Assembly (NCBI RefSeq): GCF_013337685.1
Contig: NZ_SUQN01000001.1
Coordinates: forward strand, 62,001 to 126,000
Direction: 5' to 3'
From: Citrobacter gillenii
GTDB lineage: Bacteria > Pseudomonadota > Gammaproteobacteria > Enterobacterales > Enterobacteriaceae
Length of the DNA: 64,000 nt
In this document: positions 1-8,412 of the stretch, piece by piece
How positions within the stretch are numbered: position 1 is the stretch's first letter
Layout: each line of letters opens with the position of its first letter
The notes under the pieces: model-generated
What the model was told of the DNA's origin: nothing
Seen by the model: the letters and a program-made list of their open reading frames with translations, nothing else
The model's database searches: none
Position numbers and translations under genes: made by a program

Positions 1-581
1 GCGGCTTTCAGTTCGTTAACCACCCGCAGCAGGCCGTTGACTTCCTGACGGGTTAACGAGGCGGTGGGTTCATCCATGATGACCAGCCGTGCGTCGGCGG
101 CAATCGCCCGGCAAATCGCCACCAGTTGGCGGTCGGCGATGGAGAGTTTCTCGACCTTTTTGTCCGGATCGAGGGTTACACCAATGCGCTTCATGGCTGC
201 CAGCGCTTGTTGTTTCATGGCGCCGCGACGTACCCATATATCACCGCCGGGCAGGTAGCGGTTAACCGCAATATTTTCCGCGACGCTAAAATTGGGGAAT
301 AGCGACAGATCCTGATAGATGACCTGGATGCCATAGTGAGAAGAAAGCTGTGGCGTCAGGTGATGGAACAGCTTGCCATCAAGTAAAATCTGCGCGCCTT
401 TTTCAGGGTGATAGACCCCGGAGATCACTTTAATGATGGTGCTCTTGCCACAGCCGTTTTGGCCCGCCAGACAGTGAACTTCGCCTTTTTTCAGCGTCAG
501 ATTCACGTTATCCAGCGCCAGCACGCCCGGGAATTGTTTGCTGATATTCTCAAGAGTGATAAATGCGGTGGTGTCTGCCAT
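1..581 (-). CDS. Sugar ABC transporter ATP-binding protein (partial)
   Basis: Cytoplasmic ATPase subunit of a sugar importer, running off the left edge; 193 residues of the N-terminal nucleotide-binding domain are present. Walker A is GQNGCGKST (residues 40-48), a Q-loop lies in VIYQDLSLFPNF (~88-99), the signature is the degenerate LSIADRQ, and Walker B is LVIMDEPT with Asp at ~170. The degenerate signature and N-terminal NBD resemble the RbsA/AraG/LsrA carbohydrate-uptake class, which usually has two fused NBDs of ~500 residues, so the second half is probably outside the window. The ATG at 581 gives the expected N-terminus, a few residues before the first beta strand. It follows the binding-protein gene on the same strand and is probably co-transcribed with it. 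Family is certain; substrate is not visible. Confidence 0.9.
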   Translation of the reverse strand, partial: MADTTAFITLENISKQFPGVLALDNVNLTLKKGEVHCLAGQNGCGKSTIIKVISGVYHPEKGAQILLDGKLFHHLTPQLSSHYGIQVIYQDLSLFPNFSVAENIAVNRYLPGGDIWVRRGAMKQQALAAMKRIGVTLDPDKKVEKLSIADRQLVAICRAIAADARLVIMDEPTASLTRQEVNGLLRVVNELKA

Positions 582-636
582 GGACAATACCCCTGCGAGC
601 GTCCTGACGGACGCTGAGTGTGAGTGTGGTGGATAG

Positions 637-656
637 CGCCGACCAGGCGGTCGGCG
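637..656 (-). promoter_or_regulatory. Intercistronic hairpin between binding protein and ATPase genes
   Basis: A perfect 8-bp stem (637-644 with 649-656, loop AGGC) lies about 30 nt after the binding-protein stop codon and is not followed by a T-run on the minus strand. Such stems after the binding-protein gene of ABC operons commonly stabilise the upstream mRNA and raise its level over the ATPase; that role is inferred here. Confidence 0.55.
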
Positions 657-684
657 TTAAGGTTCCCTGGTGTTGGCTAAAGCC

Positions 685-1668
685 TTAGAAACCGAGTGAT
701 TGCGCGTTGTCTTTGGTGACTTCGAGGATCTTGTTAAAACGGATCACTTTCTTCTCCATGTCGATATCGGCTTTCCCTAAACCATCGATACTCAGATCGG
801 TATTGACCTCTTTGCCTTGCAGCAGTTGGTCAGCAACCGTCACCAGTGCGTAGCCCGCATCTTTCGGGTCCCACAGCAGTGCTTTTTTGATATCTCCACG
901 CATCAGGTAAGGTGCGGCTTGGGCTGGCATGGCGATACCGACGACGGCAATTTTATCCTTGGCGCGTTTTTTCTGTACGGCCTGGCCTGCCCCAATTGGA
1001 CCCAGTGAACCGAAGCCGATAATCCCTTTCATTTGCGGATAGGTTTTCATCAGATCCAGCGTCGTGGAATAGGACTTATCAATACTTTCCGCTACCGGAA
1101 GACGCGAGGTCACTTCGAACATCTCCGGGTATTTTTCTTTCTGATACTTAATCGCGTAGTCGGCCCATGCGTTATGCAACGGCACGGTCAGCGAACCGAC
1201 ATAGATGGCATAACCCCCTTTGCCGCCCATACTTTTCGCCAGCTCATCAACGTTGGCCTGCGCATATTTTTCACTGTCGATGGTTTCGATATCCCACTGG
1301 CCGATTTGCTCGTCTGGGGATTCGTGCGTCAGGACCACAATGCCTTTCTCGCGCGCTTTTTTCAGTACCGGCTCAAGGACCTTGGCATCGTTTGGCACTA
1401 CGATTATCGCATTCACGTTTTTGGCGATCAGATCTTCAATCACTTTCACTTGCTGAGCCGGGTCTGGCGTAGACGGACCGGTCTGGTAAGCGTTCACATC
1501 CAGTTTTTTTGCTGCTTCGTTAACGCCGGTCTCCATACGGTTAAACCAGGGAATACCAGTGACTTTGGCAACCACAGCAATTTCATATTTTTCCGCCGCA
1601 AAGGACGTGCCGGACAACATGCATGCAGAAACCAGGGTTGCACTGAGTAATGCGAGTTTGAATTTCAT
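685..1668 (-). CDS. LsrB/RhaS-like periplasmic sugar-binding protein
   Basis: Periplasmic substrate-binding lipid-free protein of an ABC importer, 327 residues. The signal peptide is about residues 1-24, with cleavage after SFA; the rest is a type I periplasmic binding fold (Peripla_BP_4). The opening strand (AVVAKVTGIPWFNRMETG) and the pattern TGPSTPDPAQQV followed by NVNAIIVVPND resemble the autoinducer-2/rhamnose binding group (LsrB, RhaS). It does not resemble E. coli YphF, although yphDEF lies in the same wider region of E. coli. The ligand cannot be told from sequence: LsrB-type AI-2 ligand residues are not clearly conserved. It is the first gene upstream of the ATPase gene and probably heads the operon, with its promoter in 1669-2081. 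Confidence 0.85.
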   Translation of the reverse strand: MKFKLALLSATLVSACMLSGTSFAAEKYEIAVVAKVTGIPWFNRMETGVNEAAKKLDVNAYQTGPSTPDPAQQVKVIEDLIAKNVNAIIVVPNDAKVLEPVLKKAREKGIVVLTHESPDEQIGQWDIETIDSEKYAQANVDELAKSMGGKGGYAIYVGSLTVPLHNAWADYAIKYQKEKYPEMFEVTSRLPVAESIDKSYSTTLDLMKTYPQMKGIIGFGSLGPIGAGQAVQKKRAKDKIAVVGIAMPAQAAPYLMRGDIKKALLWDPKDAGYALVTVADQLLQGKEVNTDLSIDGLGKADIDMEKKVIRFNKILEVTKDNAQSLGF

Positions 1669-2081
1669 AGTTGTACCTTTAGTAGGGGGCAGGGCATGTC
1701 ACGGCGTGAGGTTAACAACGAAGGGAAGAGGGAATGAATCATAAATCCTGTGAATGTGATCTGTGCCCATTTTTGTAAAATACAGGATCTATTTGAGTTA
1801 ATTTTTAGTTAAATGTGAGGGTTTTCGCGTGTGTGAAGTCAAATTTATTGTTATCAACCAATTAAAATGAAACTAAATATTAACATTTTGTTATCATTTG
1901 CATTAAAGGGATGCGGTAAATCCTCTTTTTTTCTGTTGCCAACGATGAACAAATTTTCGAAATTGAGAACTGAATCGATACCGGAAAAGGGGCCCAATAT
2001 TTTATCGTTCAATGCTATCCTCAGCGTATTCTCGCCAACGACGTCCTTTTGATGGCGGGCTGGATTTATTGTGGAGAAATC
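1669..2081. other. Divergent intergenic region, no gene
   Basis: 413 bp of AT-rich sequence between the minus-strand sugar-binding gene and the plus-strand DUF1007 gene; promoters for both must lie here. I see no credible small gene, RNA gene or repeat. A short TGTGA half-site near 1757 has no matching TCACA half and is not called a CRP site. Confidence 0.6.
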
Positions 2082-2720
2082 ATGCCGCGTGTTAAACGCA
2101 TCATTGTCACGTTGTTTCTGGTCGTCCTGTCTTTTGGCGCGGGCGCGCATCCTCACAGTTTTATTCATCTGAAAACCGAACTGGTGAGTGAAAATAACCA
2201 GTTTGTGGCGTTGAAAATGCGCTGGACGATGGATGAAATCACCTCCGCTGACCTGCTGTACGATGCGGGCAATGCCAAACCGGGGGATGAGATCTGGAAA
2301 AAACTGGCTGCGGAAGTGATGGCCAATGTCCTCGGACAGCACTATTTCACCGAAGTGTGGCACAACGGGCAAAAGGTAAAATTTAAAAATCGCCCGACGG
2401 AATATGGCATGGAGCGCGAGGAACATCAGGCGGTGCTGACGTTTGTACTGCCGTTGGCCCAACCACAGCCGCTTGCCGGACAGACTTATAGTATTTCCAC
2501 GTTTGATCCCACCTACTACGTGGATATGAGTTACGACCAGGACCGCGATGCCACGCTGGCGCCGGGCTTCAGCAAGCAATGCCGGATTAGCGTGCATACC
2601 CCGACGCCTAATGAACAAACGCTGAGCTTTGCGCAGTCGCTGGATAAAGAAGACGCGCCGCCGGAGGATATGGAGTTGGGTAAACAATTTGCGCAGACGG
2701 TAACGCTACAATGTCAGTAG
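2082..2720 (+). CDS. DUF1007 periplasmic protein, partner of NicO exporter
   Basis: Predicted periplasmic protein of 212 residues in the DUF1007 family, function not established. The start at 2082 is chosen over an in-frame ATG 33 nt upstream because it has GGAG 6 nt before it and gives a clean signal peptide (residues 1-22, basic MPRVKR then a hydrophobic core) ending at GAGA. The predicted mature protein begins HPHSFI, so two histidines lie at its very N-terminus, a likely metal ligand pair. Family members are usually encoded beside NicO/RcnA-type nickel/cobalt exporters, and here the next gene overlaps by 10 bp, implying translational coupling and a joint role in metal export or delivery. 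Confidence 0.85.
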   Translation: MPRVKRIIVTLFLVVLSFGAGAHPHSFIHLKTELVSENNQFVALKMRWTMDEITSADLLYDAGNAKPGDEIWKKLAAEVMANVLGQHYFTEVWHNGQKVKFKNRPTEYGMEREEHQAVLTFVLPLAQPQPLAGQTYSISTFDPTYYVDMSYDQDRDATLAPGFSKQCRISVHTPTPNEQTLSFAQSLDKEDAPPEDMELGKQFAQTVTLQCQ

Positions 2721-3691
2721 TTTATCAACAACGCGTAGCCAGACGCCGCTGGCTAATGCTATGGCCACTGGCGCTCTTTTTACTGCTGGCGATCGGTGGC
2801 GCGCTGTGGATCTGGCAGGCCTGGCCGCAGGTGATGGTGCAAAGTATTCTCTGGCAACGGGACGTTAACCAGCAGATGAGCGGCTTGCTGAAAGCGGTGG
2901 CCGCCAATCCCACCCGTACGGGCGGATCGCTGCTGCTGTTTAGCTTTATTTATGGGGTATTGCACGCGCTGGGTCCGGGGCACGGAAAAATCGTCATCAC
3001 CACCTGGCTGGCGACGCATCCCTCGAAGCTGAGGTCGAGCATCGGGCTGACGCTGGCCTCGTCCTTATTGCAGGGGCTGGTGGCGATCGGTCTGGTCGTT
3101 GTGGTGCTCACGGTACTGCAACTGCCCGCCCGGCAACTGCATATGAGCAGTTTCTGGCTGGAGAAAGCCAGCTATGTGCTGGTCGGCGTGTTGGGGGTTT
3201 TACTGTGTTGGCGGGCGTTAAAAAAAATACGCGCGCTGCTGCGTCGCCCGACATTTACCGCTTTCACGCCGCATCATGTGCATGATGAACGCTGTGGTTG
3301 CGGGCATCAACATGTGCCCAACCCGGAACAGCTGCAAAGCGGCGATGACTGGCGCGCCCGGCTGATGATCATTCTCTCGATGGGAATGCGCCCTTGTTCC
3401 GGCGCCATAATGGTGCTGCTGTTTAGTAAAGTGGTGGGCGTCTTTGGCTGGGGCATGGCGTCGGCGCTGGCGATGGCAGCGGGAACCTCTCTGACCATTA
3501 CTTCTCTGGCATTACTGGTACACAGTTTTCGGACGATGGCGCTGAAACTCAGCGGCAATAAAGCGCCGGTATTGTGGCGACAGATGGCCTGGACCACGCT
3601 GGCACTGGCCGGTGGTGCGATTTTAGTGGTTGCTGCGGTGGTGATGTGGGTGAGTGCGGTGCCGGTGGGAAGGGGATTACGACCGTTTTAG
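2711..3691 (+). CDS. NicO-family nickel/cobalt exporter
   Basis: Inner-membrane protein of 326 residues with about six to seven hydrophobic segments, of the NicO/RcnA (HoxN-related) family that expels nickel and/or cobalt. Diagnostic features are HALGPGHGK (~residues 87-95), a His/Cys-rich cytoplasmic or loop segment HHVHDERCGCGHQH near the middle, and MGMRPCSGA in the second half. The overlap with the DUF1007 gene implies one transcript. It is not the RcnA of E. coli: it is longer and paired with DUF1007, while RcnA is paired with RcnB. Zinc or another metal remains possible as substrate. The pair sits between a sugar transporter and suhB, where E. coli has csiE and the hca genes. Confidence 0.85.
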   Translation: MSVVYQQRVARRRWLMLWPLALFLLLAIGGALWIWQAWPQVMVQSILWQRDVNQQMSGLLKAVAANPTRTGGSLLLFSFIYGVLHALGPGHGKIVITTWLATHPSKLRSSIGLTLASSLLQGLVAIGLVVVVLTVLQLPARQLHMSSFWLEKASYVLVGVLGVLLCWRALKKIRALLRRPTFTAFTPHHVHDERCGCGHQHVPNPEQLQSGDDWRARLMIILSMGMRPCSGAIMVLLFSKVVGVFGWGMASALAMAAGTSLTITSLALLVHSFRTMALKLSGNKAPVLWRQMAWTTLALAGGAILVVAAVVMWVSAVPVGRGLRPF

Positions 3692-3716
3692 GTTAGTAAG
3701 CGGTATGAGTATGAAA

Positions 3717-3754
3717 TGTAGGCCGGATAAGACGCGTCAGCGTCGCATCCGGCA
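3717..3754. repeat. REP element
   Basis: Imperfect palindrome starting GTAGGCCGGATAAG and ending CGCATCCGGCA, the typical enterobacterial REP unit, between the convergent NicO and suhB genes. Confidence 0.9.
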
Positions 3755-3764
3755 CCACAACTGA

Positions 3765-4568
3765 TTAACGCTTCAGCGCGTCGCTCAGTTCGTCACGCAT
3801 GTTCGCCAGCATGGCTTTCACTACGCGCGGGTTACCTGCAACGATGTTGCCGGTTGACATGTAGTTATGACCGCCGGTGAAGTCGCATACCAGTGCGCCT
3901 GCTTCACGTGCAATCAGTTCACCTGCGGCAAAATCCCACGGCTTCAGGCCGATTTCGAAGTAACCATCAACGCGTGCGGCGGCAACATAGGCCAGATCCA
4001 GCGCAGCAGAACCGGTGCGGCGGAAGTCAGCGCATTCGGTGTACATTTTGCCAAGGATCTTCATATAAGAAGGCGCGTGCTGTTTGGCTTTGAACGGGAA
4101 CCCGGTGGCGATGATGGTGCCATCCAGATCGCGAGCGGTGCTGCCACGCAGACGGTAGCCGTTCAGCTGTGCGCCCTGACCGCGCGTTGCGGTGAACAGT
4201 TCGTTACGCATTGGATCGTAAACAACGGCGACTTCAGTACGGCCTTTAATGCGTACTGCGATGGATACCGCGAAGTGCGGCAGACGTTTTACGAAGTTGG
4301 TGGTGCCATCCAGTGGATCGATAACCCATTGAACATCCAGATCTTCACCAATATGTTCACCGCTTTCTTCGGTGATGATGGTGTGCTGAGGGTAAGATTT
4401 GCGGATTGTTTCGATAATAATCGCTTCTGCGGCTTTATCGACGTTAGTCACGAAATCATTGCTGCCTTTCTGGCTGGTTTCTACAGAGTCTGGTGTTTCG
4501 TAGTGTTTGGCAATTACATTACCCGCCTTGCGCGCTGCGCGCACGGCGATGGTCAGCATCGGATGCAT
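3765..4568 (-). CDS. suhB: Inositol-1-monophosphatase SuhB
   Basis: 267 residues, the length of E. coli SuhB. Hydrolyses inositol-1-phosphate in vitro; in E. coli it is also a NusA/RNA-polymerase-associated factor for rRNA antitermination complexes. Metal and catalytic ligands are visible: Glu67 in TEES, Asp84 and Asp87 in DPLDGTT, and the C-terminal KPWDFAAGELIAREAGA with its Asp ligand. Divergent from trmJ with 118 bp between the starts. Confidence 0.98.
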   Translation of the reverse strand: MHPMLTIAVRAARKAGNVIAKHYETPDSVETSQKGSNDFVTNVDKAAEAIIIETIRKSYPQHTIITEESGEHIGEDLDVQWVIDPLDGTTNFVKRLPHFAVSIAVRIKGRTEVAVVYDPMRNELFTATRGQGAQLNGYRLRGSTARDLDGTIIATGFPFKAKQHAPSYMKILGKMYTECADFRRTGSAALDLAYVAAARVDGYFEIGLKPWDFAAGELIAREAGALVCDFTGGHNYMSTGNIVAGNPRVVKAMLANMRDELSDALKR

Positions 4569-4686
4569 CGGTCTCTCTCACTGGATGTTAAAGAACGGGA
4601 AAACGGCGCAGAGTATAGCAGCGAGTTCGGTATATGTCTTCGTTTTATGATAATATGGCCGAATAATCTTTAGCCGAAGAAAGACA

Positions 4687-5418
4687 ATGCTGCAAAATAT
4701 TCGAATTGTGCTGGTGGAGACCTCTCACACCGGCAATATGGGCTCCGTTGCCCGCGCAATGAAAACCATGGGTTTAACCAATCTGTGGCTGGTGAATCCG
4801 CTGGTCAAACCTGACTCCCAGGCCATCGCCCTGGCGGCCGGTGCCAGCGACGTGATCGGTAATGCGCAAATCGTCGATACCCTCGATGAAGCTCTGGCTG
4901 GCTGTAGTCTGGTGGTCGGAACCAGCGCGCGCTCCCGTACCTTGCCGTGGCCGATGCTCGACCCGCGCGAATGCGGTTTAAAAAGCGTCGCCGAAGCGGC
5001 GAATACCCCGGTTGCGCTGGTGTTTGGTCGTGAACGCGTAGGGCTGACCAACGACGAACTGCAAAAATGCCATTATCACGTCGCGATTGCCGCGAACCCG
5101 GAATACAGTTCGCTGAACCTGGCGATGGCGGTTCAGGTCATTTCTTATGAAGTGCGAATGGCCTGGCTGGCAACGCAGGAAAGCGGTAAGACGACAGAAT
5201 ACGAAGAAACCGAGTATCCGCTGGTCGATGATTTAGAGCGTTTTTACGGTCATCTGGAACAGACGCTACTGTCGACGGGCTTTATCCGCGAGAACCATCC
5301 GGGGCAGGTGATGAACAAACTGCGTCGTCTGTTCACGCGTGCGCGTCCTGAGAGCCAGGAGCTGAATATTCTGCGCGGAATGCTTGCTTCTATAGAGCAG
5401 CAGAATAAAGGAAAGTAG
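4687..5418 (+). CDS. trmJ: tRNA Cm32/Um32 methyltransferase TrmJ
   Basis: 243-residue SPOUT-class methyltransferase that 2'-O-methylates nucleotide 32 of several tRNAs using S-adenosylmethionine. The N-terminal half has [14 protein letters not shown], and the C-terminal trefoil-knot cofactor site shows [15 protein letters not shown] followed by [19 protein letters not shown]. It directly precedes the isc operon in E. coli as it does here, but a REP element and iscR's own regulated promoter lie between them. Confidence 0.97.
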   Translation: MLQNIRIVLVETSHTGNMGSVARAMKTMGLTNLWLVNPLVKPDSQAIALAAGASDVIGNAQIVDTLDEALAGCSLVVGTSARSRTLPWPMLDPRECGLKSVAEAANTPVALVFGRERVGLTNDELQKCHYHVAIAANPEYSSLNLAMAVQVISYEVRMAWLATQESGKTTEYEETEYPLVDDLERFYGHLEQTLLSTGFIRENHPGQVMNKLRRLFTRARPESQELNILRGMLASIEQQNKGK

Positions 5419-5448
5419 GCGTCTTGATGCCGTATAGCTGCACGATTT

Positions 5449-5480
5449 GTAGGCCGGATAAGCGAAGTGCTATCCGGCAA
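5449..5480. repeat. REP element downstream of trmJ
   Basis: GTAGGCCGGATAAGCG paired with GCTATCCGGCA forms a REP palindrome 31 bp after the trmJ stop and just upstream of the iscR operator region. Confidence 0.88.
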
Positions 5481-5503
5481 ATGAAAACGGCACTGAAGGT
5501 TAA

Positions 5504-5553
5504 ATACCTGACTAATTTAGTCAAGTAAATAGTTGACTGATTTAGTCGGGAAT
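5504..5553 (+). promoter_or_regulatory. Two tandem type-1 IscR operators of the isc promoter
   Basis: Two abutting 25-bp boxes, 5504-5528 and 5529-5553, each match the type-1 IscR consensus (ATA, three bases, GACT, five bases, AGTC, then a TAT-like end) at 24 of 25 positions by my reading. [2Fe-2S]-IscR binding here represses the operon in E. coli, giving feedback on cluster supply. The promoter -35/-10 elements overlap or immediately follow the second box; I did not fix the start site. Confidence 0.88.
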
Positions 5554-5635
5554 GTCAGACTTGCCCCTGCTATGCAATACCCCCATTTTACAATAAAAAA
5601 CCCCGGGCAGGGGCGAGTTTGAGGCTAAGTAAGAC

Positions 5636-6127
5636 ATGAGACTGACATCAAAAGGGCGTTATGCCGTGACCGCAATGTTGGACGTTGCGCTCAACTCCGA
5701 AACGGGCCCGGTACCGTTGGCTGATATTTCTGAACGTCAGGGCATTTCCCTGTCGTACCTGGAGCAGCTATTCTCCCGTTTGCGTAAAAACGGTCTGGTT
5801 TCAAGCGTACGTGGACCAGGCGGCGGGTATCTGCTGGGTAAAGATGCAAGCAGCATCGCAGTAGGTGAAGTCATTAGCGCTGTTGACGAGTCGGTAGATG
5901 CCACCCGTTGTCAGGGCAAAGGTGGTTGTCAGGGCGGCGATAAGTGCCTGACCCACGCGCTGTGGCGCGATCTGAGCGACCGTCTGACGGGTTTTCTCAA
6001 CAACATTACGTTGGGTGAACTGGTGAATAACCAGGAAGTCCTGGATGTGTCTGGTCGCCAGCACACGCATGACGCTCCACGCAGCACCCGCACGCAAGAC
6101 GCGATCGACGTTAAGTTACGCGCATAA
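5636..6127 (+). CDS. iscR: Fe-S cluster regulator IscR
   Basis: 163-residue Rrf2-family winged-helix regulator, one residue longer than the E. coli protein. The DNA-binding domain occupies the first ~80 residues. Cluster ligands Cys92, Cys98, Cys104 and His107 are all present in the [16 protein letters not shown] segment. The holo form represses the isc operon through the two boxes just upstream, and the apo form binds type-2 sites elsewhere. First gene of iscRSUA-hscBA-fdx-iscX. Confidence 0.99.
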   Translation: MRLTSKGRYAVTAMLDVALNSETGPVPLADISERQGISLSYLEQLFSRLRKNGLVSSVRGPGGGYLLGKDASSIAVGEVISAVDESVDATRCQGKGGCQGGDKCLTHALWRDLSDRLTGFLNNITLGELVNNQEVLDVSGRQHTHDAPRSTRTQDAIDVKLRA

Positions 6128-6149
6128 TAAAAGTATTTTAGAATCAGGC

Positions 6150-6168
6150 CGGGGTGTTGGACACCCCG
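6150..6168 (+). promoter_or_regulatory. iscR-iscS intercistronic hairpin
   Basis: Perfect 8-bp GC-rich stem (6150-6157 with 6161-6168) and a 3-nt loop between iscR and iscS. In E. coli a structure in this spacer protects the iscR part of the message when RyhB triggers decay of iscSUA under iron starvation. The same role is likely here by position. Confidence 0.7.
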
Positions 6169-6239
6169 TTAACTCGGCCGTACATCCAGCCGGTTGCCTG
6201 GTTCCTTGCATTGAAGCGATGTACGGAGTTTATAGAGCA

Positions 6240-7454
6240 ATGAAATTACCGATCTATCTCGACTACTCCGCAACCACGCCGGTGGACCCGCGTGTTGCCG
6301 AGAAAATGATGCAGTGTCTGACCCTGGACGGAAACTTTGGTAATCCAGCGTCCCGTTCTCACCGTTTTGGCTGGCATGCTGAAGAGGCGGTAGATATCGC
6401 CCGTAATCAGATTGCTGACCTGGTGGGTGCCGATCCGCGTGAAATCGTCTTTACTTCCGGCGCGACCGAATCCGACAACCTGGCGATTAAGGGTGCGGCT
6501 AACTTTTATCAGAAAAAAGGCAAGCACATCATCACCAGCAAAACGGAACACAAAGCCGTGCTGGACACCTGTCGTCAGCTGGAGCGCGAAGGGTTTGAAG
6601 TCACCTACCTCGCCCCGCAGCGTAACGGCATTATTGACCTGAAAGAACTCGAAGCGGCGATGCGTGATGACACCATCCTCGTTTCTATTATGCACGTGAA
6701 CAACGAAATTGGCGTGGTGCAGGATATCGCGGCTATCGGCGAAATGTGCCGTGCGCGTGGCATCATCTATCACGTTGATGCGACCCAGAGCGTGGGCAAA
6801 CTGCCTATCGACCTGAGCCAGCTGAAAGTTGACCTGATGTCCTTCTCCGGTCACAAAATCTACGGTCCGAAAGGTATCGGCGCACTGTACGTTCGTCGTA
6901 AACCGCGTATCCGCATCGAAGCACAGATGCACGGCGGTGGTCACGAGCGCGGCATGCGTTCTGGTACGCTGCCTGTCCACCAGATCGTGGGTATGGGTGA
7001 AGCTTACCGTATCGCGAAAGAAGAGATGGAAACCGAGATGGCGCGCCTGCGCAGTCTGCGTAACCGTCTGTGGAACGGCGTGAAAGACATGGAAGAGGTC
7101 TACCTGAACGGTGATCTCGAGCATGGCGCACCGAACATCCTTAACGTCAGCTTTAACTACGTTGAAGGCGAGTCGCTGATCATGGCGCTGAAAGATCTGG
7201 CCGTTTCTTCCGGTTCTGCCTGTACGTCTGCAAGCCTGGAACCTTCCTACGTGCTGCGCGCGTTGGGTATGACTGACGAGCTGGCACACAGCTCAATCCG
7301 TTTCTCTTTAGGTCGTTTCACTACCGAAGAAGAGATTGACTACACCATCGATCTGGTTCGCAAGTCTATCGGCCGTCTGCGTGAACTTTCCCCGCTGTGG
7401 GACATGTTCAAACAGGGCGTAGACATCAACAGTATTGAATGGTCACATCATTAA
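6240..7454 (+). CDS. iscS: Cysteine desulfurase IscS
   Basis: PLP-dependent enzyme that takes sulfur from L-cysteine as a persulfide and hands it to IscU, TusA, ThiI and others. The ATG at 6240 gives [17 protein letters not shown] and 404 residues, exactly the E. coli length; the frame stays open upstream but lacks a better start. The PLP lysine lies in [10 protein letters not shown] (~206) and the mobile-loop active-site cysteine in [13 protein letters not shown] (~328). Separated from iscU by an ERIC element. Confidence 0.99.
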   Translation: MKLPIYLDYSATTPVDPRVAEKMMQCLTLDGNFGNPASRSHRFGWHAEEAVDIARNQIADLVGADPREIVFTSGATESDNLAIKGAANFYQKKGKHIITSKTEHKAVLDTCRQLEREGFEVTYLAPQRNGIIDLKELEAAMRDDTILVSIMHVNNEIGVVQDIAAIGEMCRARGIIYHVDATQSVGKLPIDLSQLKVDLMSFSGHKIYGPKGIGALYVRRKPRIRIEAQMHGGGHERGMRSGTLPVHQIVGMGEAYRIAKEEMETEMARLRSLRNRLWNGVKDMEEVYLNGDLEHGAPNILNVSFNYVEGESLIMALKDLAVSSGSACTSASLEPSYVLRALGMTDELAHSSIRFSLGRFTTEEEIDYTIDLVRKSIGRLRELSPLWDMFKQGVDINSIEWSHH

Positions 7455-7458
7455 TCGG

Positions 7459-7584
7459 TATACCCGTCATACTTCAAGTTGCAGATGCGTTGGCCGCGCT
7501 CGCTCACCCCAGTCACGTACTTATGTACGCTCCTGGGGATTTGCTCCCTTGCCGCCTTCCTGCAACTCGAATTATTTAGGGTAC
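7459..7584. repeat. ERIC element inside the isc operon
   Basis: 126-bp enterobacterial repetitive intergenic consensus element. The core CGCTCACCCCAGTCAC and its inverted partner GCTCCTGGGGAT flank the centre, and the outer arms TACTTCAAGTTGCAG and CTGCAACTCGAATTATTTAG pair over the whole length. It starts 5 bp after the iscS stop and ends 18 bp before the iscU start, so it is transcribed as part of the operon. Confidence 0.92.
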
Positions 7585-7602
7585 ACATAAGGAGAATTCA
7601 TC

Positions 7603-7989
7603 ATGGCTTACAGCGAAAAAGTAATCGATCATTATGAGAATCCACGTAACGTGGGTTCTTTTGACAACAGCGACGAGAACGTGGGCAGCGGTATGGTGGG
7701 TGCACCGGCCTGTGGCGACGTGATGAAGTTGCAGATCAAAGTCAACAATGAAGGTATCATTGAAGACGCGCGTTTTAAGACTTATGGCTGCGGTTCCGCC
7801 ATTGCCTCCAGCTCCCTGGTTACCGAATGGGTGAAAGGGAAATCGTTGGACGAAGCACAGGCGATTAAAAACACCGATATCGCAGACGAGCTTGAACTGC
7901 CACCGGTGAAAATTCACTGTTCTATTCTGGCTGAAGACGCGATTAAAGCCGCGATTGCGGATTACAAAAGCAAACGTGAAGCAAAATAA
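7603..7989 (+). CDS. iscU: Iron-sulfur scaffold IscU
   Basis: 128-residue scaffold on which [2Fe-2S] and [4Fe-4S] clusters are assembled from IscS sulfur. The three ligand cysteines Cys37, Cys63 and Cys106 and the stabilising Asp39 are present. LPPVK at 99-103 is the HscA recognition motif. The start follows AAGGAG at the end of the ERIC-containing spacer. Confidence 0.99.
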   Translation: MAYSEKVIDHYENPRNVGSFDNSDENVGSGMVGAPACGDVMKLQIKVNNEGIIEDARFKTYGCGSAIASSSLVTEWVKGKSLDEAQAIKNTDIADELELPPVKIHCSILAEDAIKAAIADYKSKREAK

Positions 7990-8009
7990 TTAAGAGTTGA
8001 GGTTTTATT

Positions 8010-8333
8010 ATGTCGATTACCTTAAGCGACAGTGCAGCAGCGCGAGTAAATACCTTCCTGGCAAACCGTGGTAAAGGGTTTGGCCTGCGCCTGGGTGTGA
8101 GAACCTCCGGCTGCTCAGGTATGGCCTATGTACTGGAATTTGTTGACGAGCCGGCGGCTGAAGATACCGTGTTTGAAGACAAAGGCGTTAAAGTCGTGAT
8201 CGACGGTAAAAGCCTGCAATTTCTGGACGGTACGCAGTTAGACTTCGTCAAAGAAGGTCTGAACGAAGGGTTTAAGTTCACTAACCCTAACGTGAAAGAC
8301 GAGTGTGGATGCGGCGAAAGCTTCCACGTGTAA
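8010..8333 (+). CDS. iscA: A-type iron-sulfur carrier IscA
   Basis: 107 residues, the E. coli length. Carries Fe or Fe-S clusters to apo-targets. The three conserved cysteines are Cys35 (SGCSG), Cys99 and Cys101 (CGCGESFHV). It starts 20 bp after iscU in the same operon. Confidence 0.99.
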   Translation: MSITLSDSAAARVNTFLANRGKGFGLRLGVRTSGCSGMAYVLEFVDEPAAEDTVFEDKGVKVVIDGKSLQFLDGTQLDFVKEGLNEGFKFTNPNVKDECGCGESFHV

Positions 8334-8347
8334 CGTGCGTCACCCGA

Positions 8348-8388
8348 AAACCCCACCGTGGCCTTGCTGCTACGTGTGGGGTTTGTTC
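8348..8388 (+). terminator. Hairpin between iscA and hscB (attenuator-like)
   Basis: A 9-bp stem, AAACCCCAC (8348-8356) with GTGGGGTTT (8376-8384), has a 19-nt loop and a short U-poor tail. It lies between the scaffold genes and the chaperone genes and could lower hscBA-fdx expression relative to iscSUA; attenuation is inference. Confidence 0.5.
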
Positions 8389-8412
8389 TAACAGGCTACC
8401 CCTGAGAATGTT

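Noticed and set aside
685-1668. Assignment as yphF
   Set aside because: The N-terminal strand, ligand-region motifs and C-terminus do not follow what I recall of E. coli YphF; LsrB/RhaS-like is a better fit.
1745-1775. CRP site upstream of the sugar-binding gene
   Set aside because: TGTGA occurs but without a properly spaced TCACA partner.
1854-2687. 277-codon minus-strand open frame opposite the DUF1007 gene
   Set aside because: Composition is rich in Arg, His and Gln without domain features; the plus-strand frame has signal peptide, RBS and family match. It is a shadow.
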